Assembly (NCBI GenBank): GCA_001767925.1
Contig: MEMM01000003.1
Span: 1 to 32,260 of the forward strand
DNA: 32,260 bases
From: Alphaproteobacteria bacterium RIFCSPHIGHO2_12_FULL_63_12
Lineage (GTDB): Bacteria > Pseudomonadota > Alphaproteobacteria > Caulobacterales > Parvularculaceae
Direction of reading: 5' to 3'
Made by a program: the position numbers and the translations under genes. Below are positions 1 to 9,510 of the stretch, one piece after another (positions within the stretch are counted from its first letter, which is position 1; each line of letters opens with the position of its first letter). A model generated the notes under the pieces. The model worked only from the letters and a program-made list of their open reading frames with translations, made no database searches and had not been told where the DNA came from.

Positions 1-2
1 CG

Positions 3-2207
3 ACCGCCGACCTGATCGACGGCGCCTTCGGCAATGACACGCTTCGCGGCGCCGACGGCAATGACACGTTGATCGGCGGTTCGGGAGTCGACAGCCTGGT
101 CGGCGATAACGGCAACGACCTGCTGAGCGGCGGCGTTCACTCAGACTTGTTGGGCGGCGGCGCGGGCGACGATACGCTGGTCGGCGGCGAAGACGCTGAT
201 CTCCTTGATGGGGGGACTGGCGCCGACCTTCTCGACGGCGGCGACGGCGCGGACACGCTCGACGGCGGCGACGGCGCCGACACGCTGGTCGGCGGCGCAG
301 GCGGCGACACGTTCGATTTGAATGTCGCTGCGTTCGGCGCTGATGTCATCGCCGACTTCGACGCCGGCGACGTTATCGATTTCGCCGGCACGGGCTTTGC
401 GGACTCCGTCTGGACAACCGCCCAGAGCGGCTCAAACGTCATCCTGACGAATTCCACCAACAACTCAACAATCACGCTGAACGGCGTTTCAACGTCGAAC
501 ATTTTGATCAGCGGCGGCCTGATCTATTTCATTTCCGGAACCGGTTCGACGGGCGGATCGGGCAATGACGCTTTCCGGGGCGGCGCCAACGCCGACGCGC
601 TGACCGGCGCCGGGGGCGATGATTATCTGCAAGGGCTTGATGGAAACGACACCGCGAGCGGCGGCGCGGGCAACGACACGCTTGTCGGCGATGCCGGAAA
701 TGACTCGCTGACATCAGGATCGGGCGACGATTCGATTTTGGGCGGCGATGGCGATGATGTCATCATTTCGAGCGACGGCGATGACACGATTGAAGGCGGC
801 GCCGGCAATGACACTTTATCGGGCGGGACAGGCGCCGATTCTTACCGGTTCGCCATCGCGGCCTTCGGTAATGACGTCATCACAGGGTTCACCCTCCAGG
901 ATGTCATCCTTTTCAACCCTAATGTGCTGAACTCCTCGTTCGTGACTTTCACGCAGAGCGGCGCCGACGCCGTCATCACCTACACGCCAAGCGGCGCGAC
1001 GATCACGATCAAAAATATCAACTCAACTTTTCTTTTTGTCGACGGAAGCACCATCAGGTATTTCGATCCCGCCGGCGGTGGCGCGGTCGGTTCGGCTCTC
1101 GCCGACACGCTGATCGGCAATGTCGGCAACGACACGATCAGGGGCGAATTGGGCGACGATTCCCTGCTCGGTCGCGACGGGCGGGACTACATCCTCGGCG
1201 GCGACGGCAGTGACTTTCTTCAGGGCGATTTCGGCGCGGATACGATTGTCGGCGAAGCCGGAAACGACGTCATTTTCGGCGGCGAAAGCAATGATCGCCT
1301 GTTTGGCGGCGCCGGCGACGATTCGATTTCCGGCGGCGCAGGCGCCGACGCAATCAACGGCAATTCCGGCATTGACACGGTGGTTTACACGCTGGAGTCC
1401 GGGCCGATTACGGTCAAGCTCTGGAACGGCACGGGTTTAGGGGGCTCCGCAGCAGGCGATACCTATACCTCCATCGAAAACGTCATCGGCTCTGGATTTG
1501 CCGACTCCCTTTTCGGCGCGTCCAACGTGAATAACCGGCTCGAGGGCGGGGCCGGAGGCGATTTGATCGACGGGCTTTCCGGCAACGACACGATCGTCGG
1601 CGATGCCGGAAACGATCTTCTCATCGGCGGGGTCGGGGCCGATCTGATCGTCGGCGGCGCCGGCGCGGACACCGCCAGTTACAGCAAATCGGCGGGCGCG
1701 TTTTTTGTGTCGCTGATCGCGGGGCAGGCGAGCGGCGGCGACGCGCAGGGCGACACGCTGACAGGCGTTGAAAACCTCACCGGGTCAAACTTCAACGACA
1801 CACTGGTCGGCGCGAACGGCGCCGCGAACGCGCTCACCGGCGGCGGCGGAAATGACTATTTAAGCGGCCTGTCGGGAAACGATATCCTCATTGGCGGCGC
1901 CGGCGACGATACGCTGATCGGCGGCAAGAGCCGGGATACGCTGACCGGCGGCGCCGGCAATGACCTCTTCGTCTATTCGAACGGATCTGGCGCGGATCGC
2001 ATTACTGATTTCACCGCCGGCGCGGGTCTAGGCGATGTCATCAAATTGACGGGGCTAGGCGCAACGTTCGACACGTTTGCCGAAGTGCTGGCGGCGGCTA
2101 GTCAAAGCGGATCGGATGTCGTCATTAATTTTGGAACCGGCAGCAGCATAACCCTGCTCGGCGTCACGCTGGCGTCACTGAACGCCGACGATTTCCTGTT
2201 CGGGTAG
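3..2207 (+). CDS. RTX / hemolysin-type calcium-binding repeat protein, C-terminal part (5' end outside window)
   Basis: Dozens of GGxGxDxLxG nonapeptides (e.g. GGAGDDTLVGGEDADLLDGGTGADLLDGG). The frame is open to base 3 upstream of the annotated ATG (TADLIDGAFGNDTLRGADGNDTLIGG), so the CDS starts before the window. The C-terminus DRITDFTAGAGLGDVIKL...NADDFLFG resembles type I secretion substrates. Confidence 0.95.
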   Translation, partial: TADLIDGAFGNDTLRGADGNDTLIGGSGVDSLVGDNGNDLLSGGVHSDLLGGGAGDDTLVGGEDADLLDGGTGADLLDGGDGADTLDGGDGADTLVGGAGGDTFDLNVAAFGADVIADFDAGDVIDFAGTGFADSVWTTAQSGSNVILTNSTNNSTITLNGVSTSNILISGGLIYFISGTGSTGGSGNDAFRGGANADALTGAGGDDYLQGLDGNDTASGGAGNDTLVGDAGNDSLTSGSGDDSILGGDGDDVIISSDGDDTIEGGAGNDTLSGGTGADSYRFAIAAFGNDVITGFTLQDVILFNPNVLNSSFVTFTQSGADAVITYTPSGATITIKNINSTFLFVDGSTIRYFDPAGGGAVGSALADTLIGNVGNDTIRGELGDDSLLGRDGRDYILGGDGSDFLQGDFGADTIVGEAGNDVIFGGESNDRLFGGAGDDSISGGAGADAINGNSGIDTVVYTLESGPITVKLWNGTGLGGSAAGDTYTSIENVIGSGFADSLFGASNVNNRLEGGAGGDLIDGLSGNDTIVGDAGNDLLIGGVGADLIVGGAGADTASYSKSAGAFFVSLIAGQASGGDAQGDTLTGVENLTGSNFNDTLVGANGAANALTGGGGNDYLSGLSGNDILIGGAGDDTLIGGKSRDTLTGGAGNDLFVYSNGSGADRITDFTAGAGLGDVIKLTGLGATFDTFAEVLAAASQSGSDVVINFGTGSSITLLGVTLASLNADDFLFG
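231..284 (+). repeat. 27-bp tandem duplication inside the RTX region (2 units, 1 mismatch)
   Basis: ctcgacggcggcgacggcgcggacacg followed directly by ctcgacggcggcgacggcgccgacacg. Confidence 0.85.
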
Positions 2208-3251
2208 GGTTCCTACCGGCGCGATCGAAGCTTGCCGTTTGAGGAGCTTCAAGACCGACCAGTCGATCATCGTCGCGACATCGGCGATCCTTGCATATTG
2301 CCGCAAACGGCGGGCGTGCGAATCGGTTCTGAACTCTTTTGCACGCCTGTAGCCGTCGTCCATCGCCCGCCAGTAGGCGCCGCCGAGGCCATGCGAGACG
2401 TGTTTCGCGAACAAGGCGAAATCCGCCGCGAGCCGAAGCGGCGCCGTCCCCCAATACAGCACGCCGGGAAGGTTTTTCGCCGCGATCCATATGCGGTTGC
2501 GGTGGCCATGATAGACGGAAAATTCGCTGCGCCTGCCGGTGATCCCTGATCCTTCGTGAAGCACCCGCGCGGCTTTAACCTGCACCGCGCGGCCGCCCGA
2601 TAGGCGCAGGCGAAACCCGAGATCGACGTCCTCTCCATAACAAAAAAAGCGCTCGTCAAACCCGCCTAACCTGTCGAATGCTTTTTTTCGGTACATGGCC
2701 GCGGCCGCGCAGGGCGAAAAACATTCGCCTTCCGGCGGAAGGCTCTCCAGCGGCCAGCCGTAATGCCCGCGGTAAGGAATCCCGAACACGTTGAATACAT
2801 CGCCCGCGCCGTCGATGAGAGAAGGCTCATTCGCCCTGATCTGCGTCGATCCGAAAGCGTCCGCCCACGGATAACGTCCAGACGCCGCAACCAGTTCCTG
2901 AAGCCAGTCGGGATCGGCATAAGCGTCGGGATTGAGAAAGACCAGCCATTCGCCGGCGGCGGTTTTCGCCGCCCGGTTGTTCGCCGCCGCAAACCCGAGA
3001 TTTGCGCCAACGTCATCGAATTTCGCCGTCGGATAATGCCGGCGGGCGGCGGCGATCGAGCCGTCGGCCGACCCGTTATCGACGACGATGGTTTCAAAAT
3101 CCGAGAATGTCTGCCGGGAAAGATGCTCAAGGCACCGGTTAAGCCGGTCGCCCGCATTATAGGTTACGATAATGACCGTCAGACGGGGCAAGAGGGATCC
3201 TTGTCGAACGCCCCCGGAGTCGGCGTCCGTCGGCTGGCGAACCGGGAGCAA
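2175..3251 (-). CDS. Glycosyltransferase family 2 (rhamnosyltransferase-like)
   Basis: GT-A start LTVIIVTYNAGDRLNRCLEHLSRQTFSDFETIVVDNGSADGS, then ANLGFAAANNRAAKTAAGEWLVFLNPDA. The ORF start at 3251 is TTG. An alternative TTG at 3191 (MPRLTVIIV) has an AAGGA about 7 nt upstream. Confidence 0.9.
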   Translation of the reverse strand: MLPVRQPTDADSGGVRQGSLLPRLTVIIVTYNAGDRLNRCLEHLSRQTFSDFETIVVDNGSADGSIAAARRHYPTAKFDDVGANLGFAAANNRAAKTAAGEWLVFLNPDAYADPDWLQELVAASGRYPWADAFGSTQIRANEPSLIDGAGDVFNVFGIPYRGHYGWPLESLPPEGECFSPCAAAAMYRKKAFDRLGGFDERFFCYGEDVDLGFRLRLSGGRAVQVKAARVLHEGSGITGRRSEFSVYHGHRNRIWIAAKNLPGVLYWGTAPLRLAADFALFAKHVSHGLGGAYWRAMDDGYRRAKEFRTDSHARRLRQYARIADVATMIDWSVLKLLKRQASIAPVGTLPEQEIVGVQ

Positions 3252-3342
3252 TCGAAATCGCCGGCCCCGCCAGCCATATGGTGTTGCGATATCATTCCGG
3301 AATTCGGATAAGACGGCGACAGCGCCCTTTCAAGGTGAAACG

Positions 3343-4734
3343 ATGACAACCGAATTAAAGCCGACCGGCCGCACGCCGGTCAATTCCGACGCTGCGAGAG
3401 ACATCGCCTATCACGTCCACGCGCAGACAAACCTCGACGCGCACGTCAAAAACGGCCCTTTTATCATCGCTCGGGGCGATGGCGCGGGCGTCATCGACGA
3501 TCAGGGAAACCGCTATATCGACGCCATGGCCGGGTTGTGGTCCGCCGCGCTCGGGTTTTCAGAAAAGCGCCTCGCGGACGCCGCTTACCGGCAGATGCTT
3601 GAGCTTCCCTACAGCTCGACCTTCGCCGGCCGCTCCTGCCCGATCGTGATCGAGCTGGCCGAGCGGCTTGTCGCGATCGCGCCGAAAGGCGTTACGCGCG
3701 CGATGTTTTGCAATTCAGGATCGGAAGCGATCGACACCGCGCTGAAGCTCGTCTGGTATTACCAGAACGCCAAAGGGCTGCCGGAAAAGAAAAAAGTCAT
3801 CGCGCGCGAGAAAGCGTATCACGGATCTACCATCGCGTCGGCTAGCCTCACCGGCCTTGAACGGATGCAGCGCGAATTCGACTTGCCAATCGCGCGCGTC
3901 GTCCGCGCGCCCTGCCCTCATTACTGGAAATTCGGCCGCGACGGCGAAAGTGAAGACGCCTTTTCCGAACGCATGGCGAACGAGATCGAAGCGATCGTTC
4001 TGCGCGAGGGGCCAGAGACGATCGGCGGATTTTTCGCCGAGCCGTTGCAGGGCGCGGGCGGCGTCATTCTCCCCCCCGCCGGTTATTTCAGGCGCGTTCA
4101 GGCGCTCTGCAAAAAACATGATATCCTTTTCATCGCCGACGAAGTCATTTGCGGTTTCGGCCGCACCGGCGAGATGTGGGGGTCGCAGACCTTCGCCATC
4201 GAACCCGACATGGTCACCTGCGCCAAGGCGCTGTCGGCGTCGTATGTTCCAATCGCCGCGTTGATGATCAGCGATCGCGTCTTCGAGGCGATGGTCGATC
4301 AGAGCCGTAAAATCTCGCTGTTCGGACACGGATTTACCTATTCAGGTCACCCGGTGGCGGCCGCCGTCGCGGTCGAGACGCTGAAAATTTATGAAGAACG
4401 CAACATCGTCGAGATGGCGCAGGCGTCGTCGCCCATCCTTCAGAAAGGGCTTGGCGCTTTCGCCGCTCATCCGCTCGTCGGGGAAGTCAGAGGCTGCGGC
4501 ATGATTGCGGGCGTTGAACTCATCGCCGACAAGGCGGCGAAGAAACCCTTCGACCCCTCAAAAGGCGCAGGCGCGCTGGTGCAGGAGGAAGCAAAGCGCC
4601 GCGGCGTTCTTGTGCGCGCGCTCGGCGACACCGTCGCCTTCTGTCCGCCGCTGATCATCCCCGACGCGGAGTTGCGCGCGGTAGTCGAGCGTTTCGGCGA
4701 CGCGCTCGACGCGGCGGCGAAACAATTGCTGTAA
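3343..4734 (+). CDS. Class-III PLP aminotransferase (omega-amino acid:pyruvate type)
   Basis: FCNSGSEAIDTALKL, YHGSTIASASLTG, FIADEVICGFGRTGEMWGS, CAKALSASYVPIAAL (PLP Lys), GFTYSGHP. ATG at 3343 (MTTELKPTGR) preferred over the ORF start at 3172, which overlaps the divergent GT2. Confidence 0.92.
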   Translation: MTTELKPTGRTPVNSDAARDIAYHVHAQTNLDAHVKNGPFIIARGDGAGVIDDQGNRYIDAMAGLWSAALGFSEKRLADAAYRQMLELPYSSTFAGRSCPIVIELAERLVAIAPKGVTRAMFCNSGSEAIDTALKLVWYYQNAKGLPEKKKVIAREKAYHGSTIASASLTGLERMQREFDLPIARVVRAPCPHYWKFGRDGESEDAFSERMANEIEAIVLREGPETIGGFFAEPLQGAGGVILPPAGYFRRVQALCKKHDILFIADEVICGFGRTGEMWGSQTFAIEPDMVTCAKALSASYVPIAALMISDRVFEAMVDQSRKISLFGHGFTYSGHPVAAAVAVETLKIYEERNIVEMAQASSPILQKGLGAFAAHPLVGEVRGCGMIAGVELIADKAAKKPFDPSKGAGALVQEEAKRRGVLVRALGDTVAFCPPLIIPDAELRAVVERFGDALDAAAKQLL

Positions 4735-4741
4735 CGGAGCC

Positions 4742-6766
4742 ATGAGCGCAAACGGCGGCAAACCGGATGATCCGCACGGCACGCTCGCCGTCGCGCTGGC
4801 GCACGGCTTTAGTCTGCTCAACGCCGAACCCGCTCTCGCCGCCGAACAGGCGGGCGAGATCTTGAAAGCGATGCCCCGCGAGGCGCAGGCTCATGCGCTT
4901 CTCGGCGCGGCCAGGCGCCGCCTCGGCGATCCGGCGGGCGCGATCGAGGCCCTCGCCGCGGCGATCAAGCTGTCGCCCTTCGCCGCAGAAGCGATCCTGG
5001 AGCGCGGGCTTGCCGAGGCCGCCGCCGGCGAGAGCCGCCGCGCGCTGACTTCAGTCCGCCATGCGCTCAGCCTCGACCCGCGATTCATCAACGCCTGGCG
5101 CGCCCTCGCCGACGAATTGATGCGCGCAGGCGATGACGAGGCCGCAGGGAAAGCCTACGCCCATCACGTTACCGCGCAGGCGAAAGACCCCGAACTTCTC
5201 GAAGCGGGCAAGGCGCTCAATGACGGCAAAATCGCGATCGCCGAGCGGCGGCTAAAATCCTACCTGATGCGCGCGCCGACCGATGTCGCCGCGATCCGGA
5301 TGCTGGCCGAACTCGCCGCGCGGATCGGGCGCTATGTCGACGCCGAGAACCTGCTGGATCGATGCGTCGAACTCGCGCCGGATTTTCACGCCGCACGCCA
5401 TAACCTTGCGATCGTCGCGCTGCGCCAGGGAAAGGCCGACCGGGCTGTCGCGGAAGTCGAGCGCCTTCTGAAAAAGAATGCGAAGGATCCGGGATACCGG
5501 ACATTGTATTGCGCCGCCTTGTCGCGGCTTGGCGATTATGATCGCGCCATCTCGACTTACCGGTCGCTTCTCGCCGAGCACCCGAACCAGCCGAAATCCT
5601 GGATGAGTTTCGGTCACGCCCTGAAAACCGTCGGTCTTCAGGCGGAAGCGATAGGCGCCTATCGTCGCTCGATCGAATTGCAGCCGTCGCTCGGCGAAGC
5701 CTATTGGAGCCTCGCCAATCTGAAAACATTCAAATTCGCCGAGGCTGAAATCGCGACGATGCGTGATCAGCTTTTACGCGACGATCTGAATGACGACGAC
5801 CGGCTGCATCTTCATTTCGCGCTCGGCAAGGCGCAGGAGGACGCAGGCGCCTTCGACGACTCCTTCGTCAATTATGAAAAGGGAAACGAGCTTGGCGCGT
5901 TGCGCGGCCGATATGACGACAATGAATACGCCGATCGGGTAAAGCGTATTGCAAATGTATTCACCGCCGAATTCATGCGCATGCGACGCGGCGCGGGCTG
6001 CCCCGCCCCCGACCCGATTTTCGTGCTTGGCATGCCGCGCGCCGGCTCAACGCTGATCGAGCAGATTTTGGCCAGTCATTCGATGATCGAAGGCACGGCG
6101 GAATTGCCCGACATTGTTGCAATGACCAAACGCCTCGCGGGCAAATCGAAAGAGGATGCGGCGCAGAATTACCCCGATTGCCTTTCCCATTTGAGCGGTG
6201 CCGATTTGCGCGCGCTCGGGGAGGAATATCTCGAGCGAACGCGCAGTCAGCGACGGACGGCAAAACCGCTGTTCATCGACAAGATGCCGAACAATTTCGC
6301 GCATGTCGGCTTTATCCGCCTCATACTGCCCAACGCCAAAATCATCGACGCGCGCCGGCATCCGATGGCGTGCTGTTTCTCGAATTTCAAACAGCACTTC
6401 GCCAAGGGTCAAAACTTCTCCTACGGGCAAGAGCGGATCGCGAATTATTACCGGGAATATGTGATGCTGATGAAGCATTTCGATGCCGCCGATCCAGGCG
6501 GCGTCCACCGCGTCATTCACGAGCGTCTCGTTGAAAACCTCGAGGCGGAAGTGCGCGCGATGCTGGATTTCATCGGCGTTCCTTTCGAAGACTCCTGCCT
6601 TAAATTCTATGAAACCGACCGGCCTGTCCGTACGGCGAGTTCGGAACAGGTGAGAAAGCCGATCTTCACCGAAGGCCTCGACCATTGGAAGAATTTCGAG
6701 GCGCATCTTGGTCCGATGAAGAAGGCGCTCGGCGAGGTCCTCGTCGCCTATCCCGAGGCGCCCTGA
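4742..6766 (+). CDS. TPR-repeat sulfotransferase family protein
   Basis: N-terminal TPR array followed by a sulfotransferase domain with PAPS 5'-loop FVLGMPRAGSTLIEQILASH and a 3' motif RHPMACCFSNFKQHFAKGQNFSYG. Begins 8 bp after the aminotransferase stop. Confidence 0.9.
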   Translation: MSANGGKPDDPHGTLAVALAHGFSLLNAEPALAAEQAGEILKAMPREAQAHALLGAARRRLGDPAGAIEALAAAIKLSPFAAEAILERGLAEAAAGESRRALTSVRHALSLDPRFINAWRALADELMRAGDDEAAGKAYAHHVTAQAKDPELLEAGKALNDGKIAIAERRLKSYLMRAPTDVAAIRMLAELAARIGRYVDAENLLDRCVELAPDFHAARHNLAIVALRQGKADRAVAEVERLLKKNAKDPGYRTLYCAALSRLGDYDRAISTYRSLLAEHPNQPKSWMSFGHALKTVGLQAEAIGAYRRSIELQPSLGEAYWSLANLKTFKFAEAEIATMRDQLLRDDLNDDDRLHLHFALGKAQEDAGAFDDSFVNYEKGNELGALRGRYDDNEYADRVKRIANVFTAEFMRMRRGAGCPAPDPIFVLGMPRAGSTLIEQILASHSMIEGTAELPDIVAMTKRLAGKSKEDAAQNYPDCLSHLSGADLRALGEEYLERTRSQRRTAKPLFIDKMPNNFAHVGFIRLILPNAKIIDARRHPMACCFSNFKQHFAKGQNFSYGQERIANYYREYVMLMKHFDAADPGGVHRVIHERLVENLEAEVRAMLDFIGVPFEDSCLKFYETDRPVRTASSEQVRKPIFTEGLDHWKNFEAHLGPMKKALGEVLVAYPEAP

Positions 6767-6952
6767 CATTTTCTGCTCGAGCCGTTGTTTTGCATCGCAG
6801 CAAGGTGACGCCGCGCGGCAACACTCGCTCGCAATTACCTCGTCTGTGATCACGGCGATTGTGACGACTCAATGAACAGGATAGCCTTGGAAACGGAGGG
6901 AGGCCCGCTGCTTTACAGCGGCGGGCGAAGGGACAGGAAGGGAGAAAATAAA

Positions 6953-9433
6953 ATGGCGAATTCAATGGCTTATTCCAGAGCCTCGCGGATAAAGTCGGCG
7001 CTGCTCGCGACATCGATGCTGACAGTCGCCGGCCCCGCGCTCGCGCAGGTCGACGAAATCACCGTCACCGCGCAGAAGCGCTCGGAAAGCCTGCAGGACG
7101 TGCCGATCTCAATCACCGCCTTCGGGACGGAAAAGCTCGAAGAGCTCGAAGTCTCGGCGTTCGACGACTACGCGAAATTCATCCCCAGCCTGTCCTTCCA
7201 ATCGACCGGTCCGAACTCGACAACGGTATACTTCCGCGGCGTCGTTTCCGGCGGCGACGGCAACCACTCCGCCTCGCTCCCGTCGGTCGGCGTCTATCTC
7301 GACGAACAGCCGGTGACGACCATCCTCGGCTTCCTTCCCGTCCACATTTACGACATCGAGCGCGTCGAGGGGATCGCCGGCCCGCAAGGAACGCTCTACG
7401 GCGCCTCAGCCCAGTCGGGCGTGTTGCGCATCATCACCAACAAGCCGAACCCCGGCGAGTTTCAGGCCGGCTACGACCTTGAAGTCAACGCCGTCCAGCA
7501 TGGCGAGGTCGGCTATCAATTCGAAGGCTTCGTCAACCAGCCCATCGCGGAGAACGCTGCAATTCGCCTCGTCGGATGGTATAAGAAGGAAGCCGGCTAT
7601 ATCGACAATGAATTGAGCGGCCGGGTTTTCCCAGGCACGACCAATCCGCTTTATGGCGGCCTGAACCCCTTTAACGGCGGGGTGCTGCAGCCGATTTCGA
7701 AAACTAACGCCAGCCTCGTTGAAAATAACTTCAACGACATTGAGACCTACGGCGCCAGAGCGGCGCTGAAGATCGACCTCTCCGAGACTTGGACTGCAAC
7801 GGCGTCCTTACTGGGGCAAAAGTCAGAAGCTAGCGGGGTCAATGTGTTCGATCCCGACATGGGCGATCTCAATGTCGCGCGCTTTGAACCGGACTCGAAC
7901 GAAGACAAATTCGGCCAGGCGGCGCTAACGCTCGAAGGAAAGATCGGCAATTTCGATCTCGTTTACGCCGGCTCTTATCTGCGCCGCCAGATCGATTCGA
8001 ACACCGATTACACCGATTACGCCTATTACTATGACGCGCTTTATCAGACGTATCAGGCGTCTGCTCCTGCGGGTTACTACTACAATTTTTCGGCGTATTT
8101 TTATGACAACGCCTACGCCAACATCGACCCGTCGCAGTTCTACCAGGGCGATGATTCATATGGAAAATACGCGAACGAGATCCGACTTTCCGATCAGGAA
8201 GGGAAATTCCGGTTCGTTCTTGGATTCTTCCAGAATCACCAGCGTCACAAGATTCATCAACAATACATCGTTCGTAATCTGAACGATAATCTTGAAGTCC
8301 CCAATCATGCCGATACGATCTGGCTAACGGAACAGCACCGTACGGATCGTGACCTCGCGATCTTCACGGAGATCGAATACGACCTGACCAACAGACTGAC
8401 TTTTATAGGCGGCGTCCGGGGCTACAGATACAACAACTCGTTGATCGGGTTTAACGGCTACGGCGCCGGTTTCTCCGGTTCGACCGGCGAAGCGGCGTGC
8501 TTCGCACCGGCAAGCGTGCCGGATTCGCCCTGCACGAACCTCGACAGCACGATCAAGAACACCGGGGAAACGCACAAGCTCGGCCTCACCTACGATCTCG
8601 ACGACAACAAGATGGTCTACGCGACCTATTCGACAGGCTTTCGCCCCGGCGGCGCAAACCGCAGGACGCCGCTTCCGCCTTATCTTGAAGACAAGCTCGT
8701 GAATTACGAACTCGGCTTCAAAACGGCGTGGGCGGATAATACATTTGTTCTGAACGGCGCCGGCTTCTATCAGGTCTGGAACGACTTCCAGTTCCCGATC
8801 CTTGGCCTTAACGGTCTGACCGAGGTCCAGAACGCCGCGTCCGCACGCATTTACGGCTTTGAAGCTGACATGACATGGGCGCCGACGGACAGATTCACGT
8901 TGAATGGCTCGATGTCGATCATCGACGCCGAACTCAGCGAAAATTTCTGCGGCTTCAATGTCAATGGCAGCCCCTTCACCGCCTGCCCCGCCGCTGTCGA
9001 CGATCCGGCGACGCTTGGCGATGAATCAGCGCCGCCGGAAGCGCCGAAGGGTCAGCCCCTGCCGGTCGTGCCGAAATTCAAGGGAACCCTAACCGCGCGC
9101 TACGAGTTCCCGATCGGTTCGATGACCGGGCATTTGCAGGGCTCCGTCTCGGGTCAGGCATCCTCACCGTCGAATCTTCTGGTCGCGGATCAGGCGATTA
9201 TCGGCGATCAGGAAGGTTTTGTCCTCACCGACTTTTCGATCGGCGTTCGCAACGACAGCTGGCGTATTGTCGCCTATGTGAACAACGCCTTCGACGAACG
9301 TCCGGATCTCTTGAGCTTTGTCGCCTGCCCGATCGGGACCTGCGGCATCGCGGGGCCCGGCGGCAACAACGGCATCTATCAGGGCACGGCGCAGCCGCGC
9401 ACGATCGGCCTGCGCTTCGGTCAGGATTTCTAA
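6953..9433 (+). CDS. TonB-dependent receptor
   Basis: Signal peptide (MANSMAYSRASRIKSALLATSMLTVAGPALA), then DEITVTAQKRSESLQDVPISITAF, plug VERVEGIAGPQGTLYGASAQSGVLRIITNKP, C-terminal PRTIGLRFGQDF. ATG at 6953 follows GGAAGGGAG and is preferred over 6872. Confidence 0.95.
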   Translation: MANSMAYSRASRIKSALLATSMLTVAGPALAQVDEITVTAQKRSESLQDVPISITAFGTEKLEELEVSAFDDYAKFIPSLSFQSTGPNSTTVYFRGVVSGGDGNHSASLPSVGVYLDEQPVTTILGFLPVHIYDIERVEGIAGPQGTLYGASAQSGVLRIITNKPNPGEFQAGYDLEVNAVQHGEVGYQFEGFVNQPIAENAAIRLVGWYKKEAGYIDNELSGRVFPGTTNPLYGGLNPFNGGVLQPISKTNASLVENNFNDIETYGARAALKIDLSETWTATASLLGQKSEASGVNVFDPDMGDLNVARFEPDSNEDKFGQAALTLEGKIGNFDLVYAGSYLRRQIDSNTDYTDYAYYYDALYQTYQASAPAGYYYNFSAYFYDNAYANIDPSQFYQGDDSYGKYANEIRLSDQEGKFRFVLGFFQNHQRHKIHQQYIVRNLNDNLEVPNHADTIWLTEQHRTDRDLAIFTEIEYDLTNRLTFIGGVRGYRYNNSLIGFNGYGAGFSGSTGEAACFAPASVPDSPCTNLDSTIKNTGETHKLGLTYDLDDNKMVYATYSTGFRPGGANRRTPLPPYLEDKLVNYELGFKTAWADNTFVLNGAGFYQVWNDFQFPILGLNGLTEVQNAASARIYGFEADMTWAPTDRFTLNGSMSIIDAELSENFCGFNVNGSPFTACPAAVDDPATLGDESAPPEAPKGQPLPVVPKFKGTLTARYEFPIGSMTGHLQGSVSGQASSPSNLLVADQAIIGDQEGFVLTDFSIGVRNDSWRIVAYVNNAFDERPDLLSFVACPIGTCGIAGPGGNNGIYQGTAQPRTIGLRFGQDF

Positions 9434-9461
9434 AACCGGCGTCAATAGCCGCTTGATTGGC

Positions 9462-9498
9462 GGGCGGAATGGGATGACCATTCCGCCCGTTACTTTTT
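9462..9498 (+). terminator. Intrinsic terminator-like hairpin / possible attenuator
   Basis: Perfect 10-bp stem GGGCGGAATG - ggatgac - CATTCCGCCC, then gttacTTTTT. Confidence 0.8.
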
Positions 9499-9510
9499 GG
9501 GGCGTAACGC

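Noticed and set aside
69-2000. Repetitive DNA considered as CRISPR or VNTR array
   Set aside because: The periodicity follows the RTX nonapeptide code in a single open frame; no identical repeats with unique spacers.
4071-4077. C7 homopolymer in the aminotransferase as a phase-variation tract
   Set aside because: Too short to be convincing, in the middle of a conserved coding region, frame intact.
6901-6930. Small hairpin CCGCTG-cttta-CAGCGG in the TBDR leader as a riboswitch
   Set aside because: Only a 6-bp stem, no B12-box or other recognisable riboswitch element.
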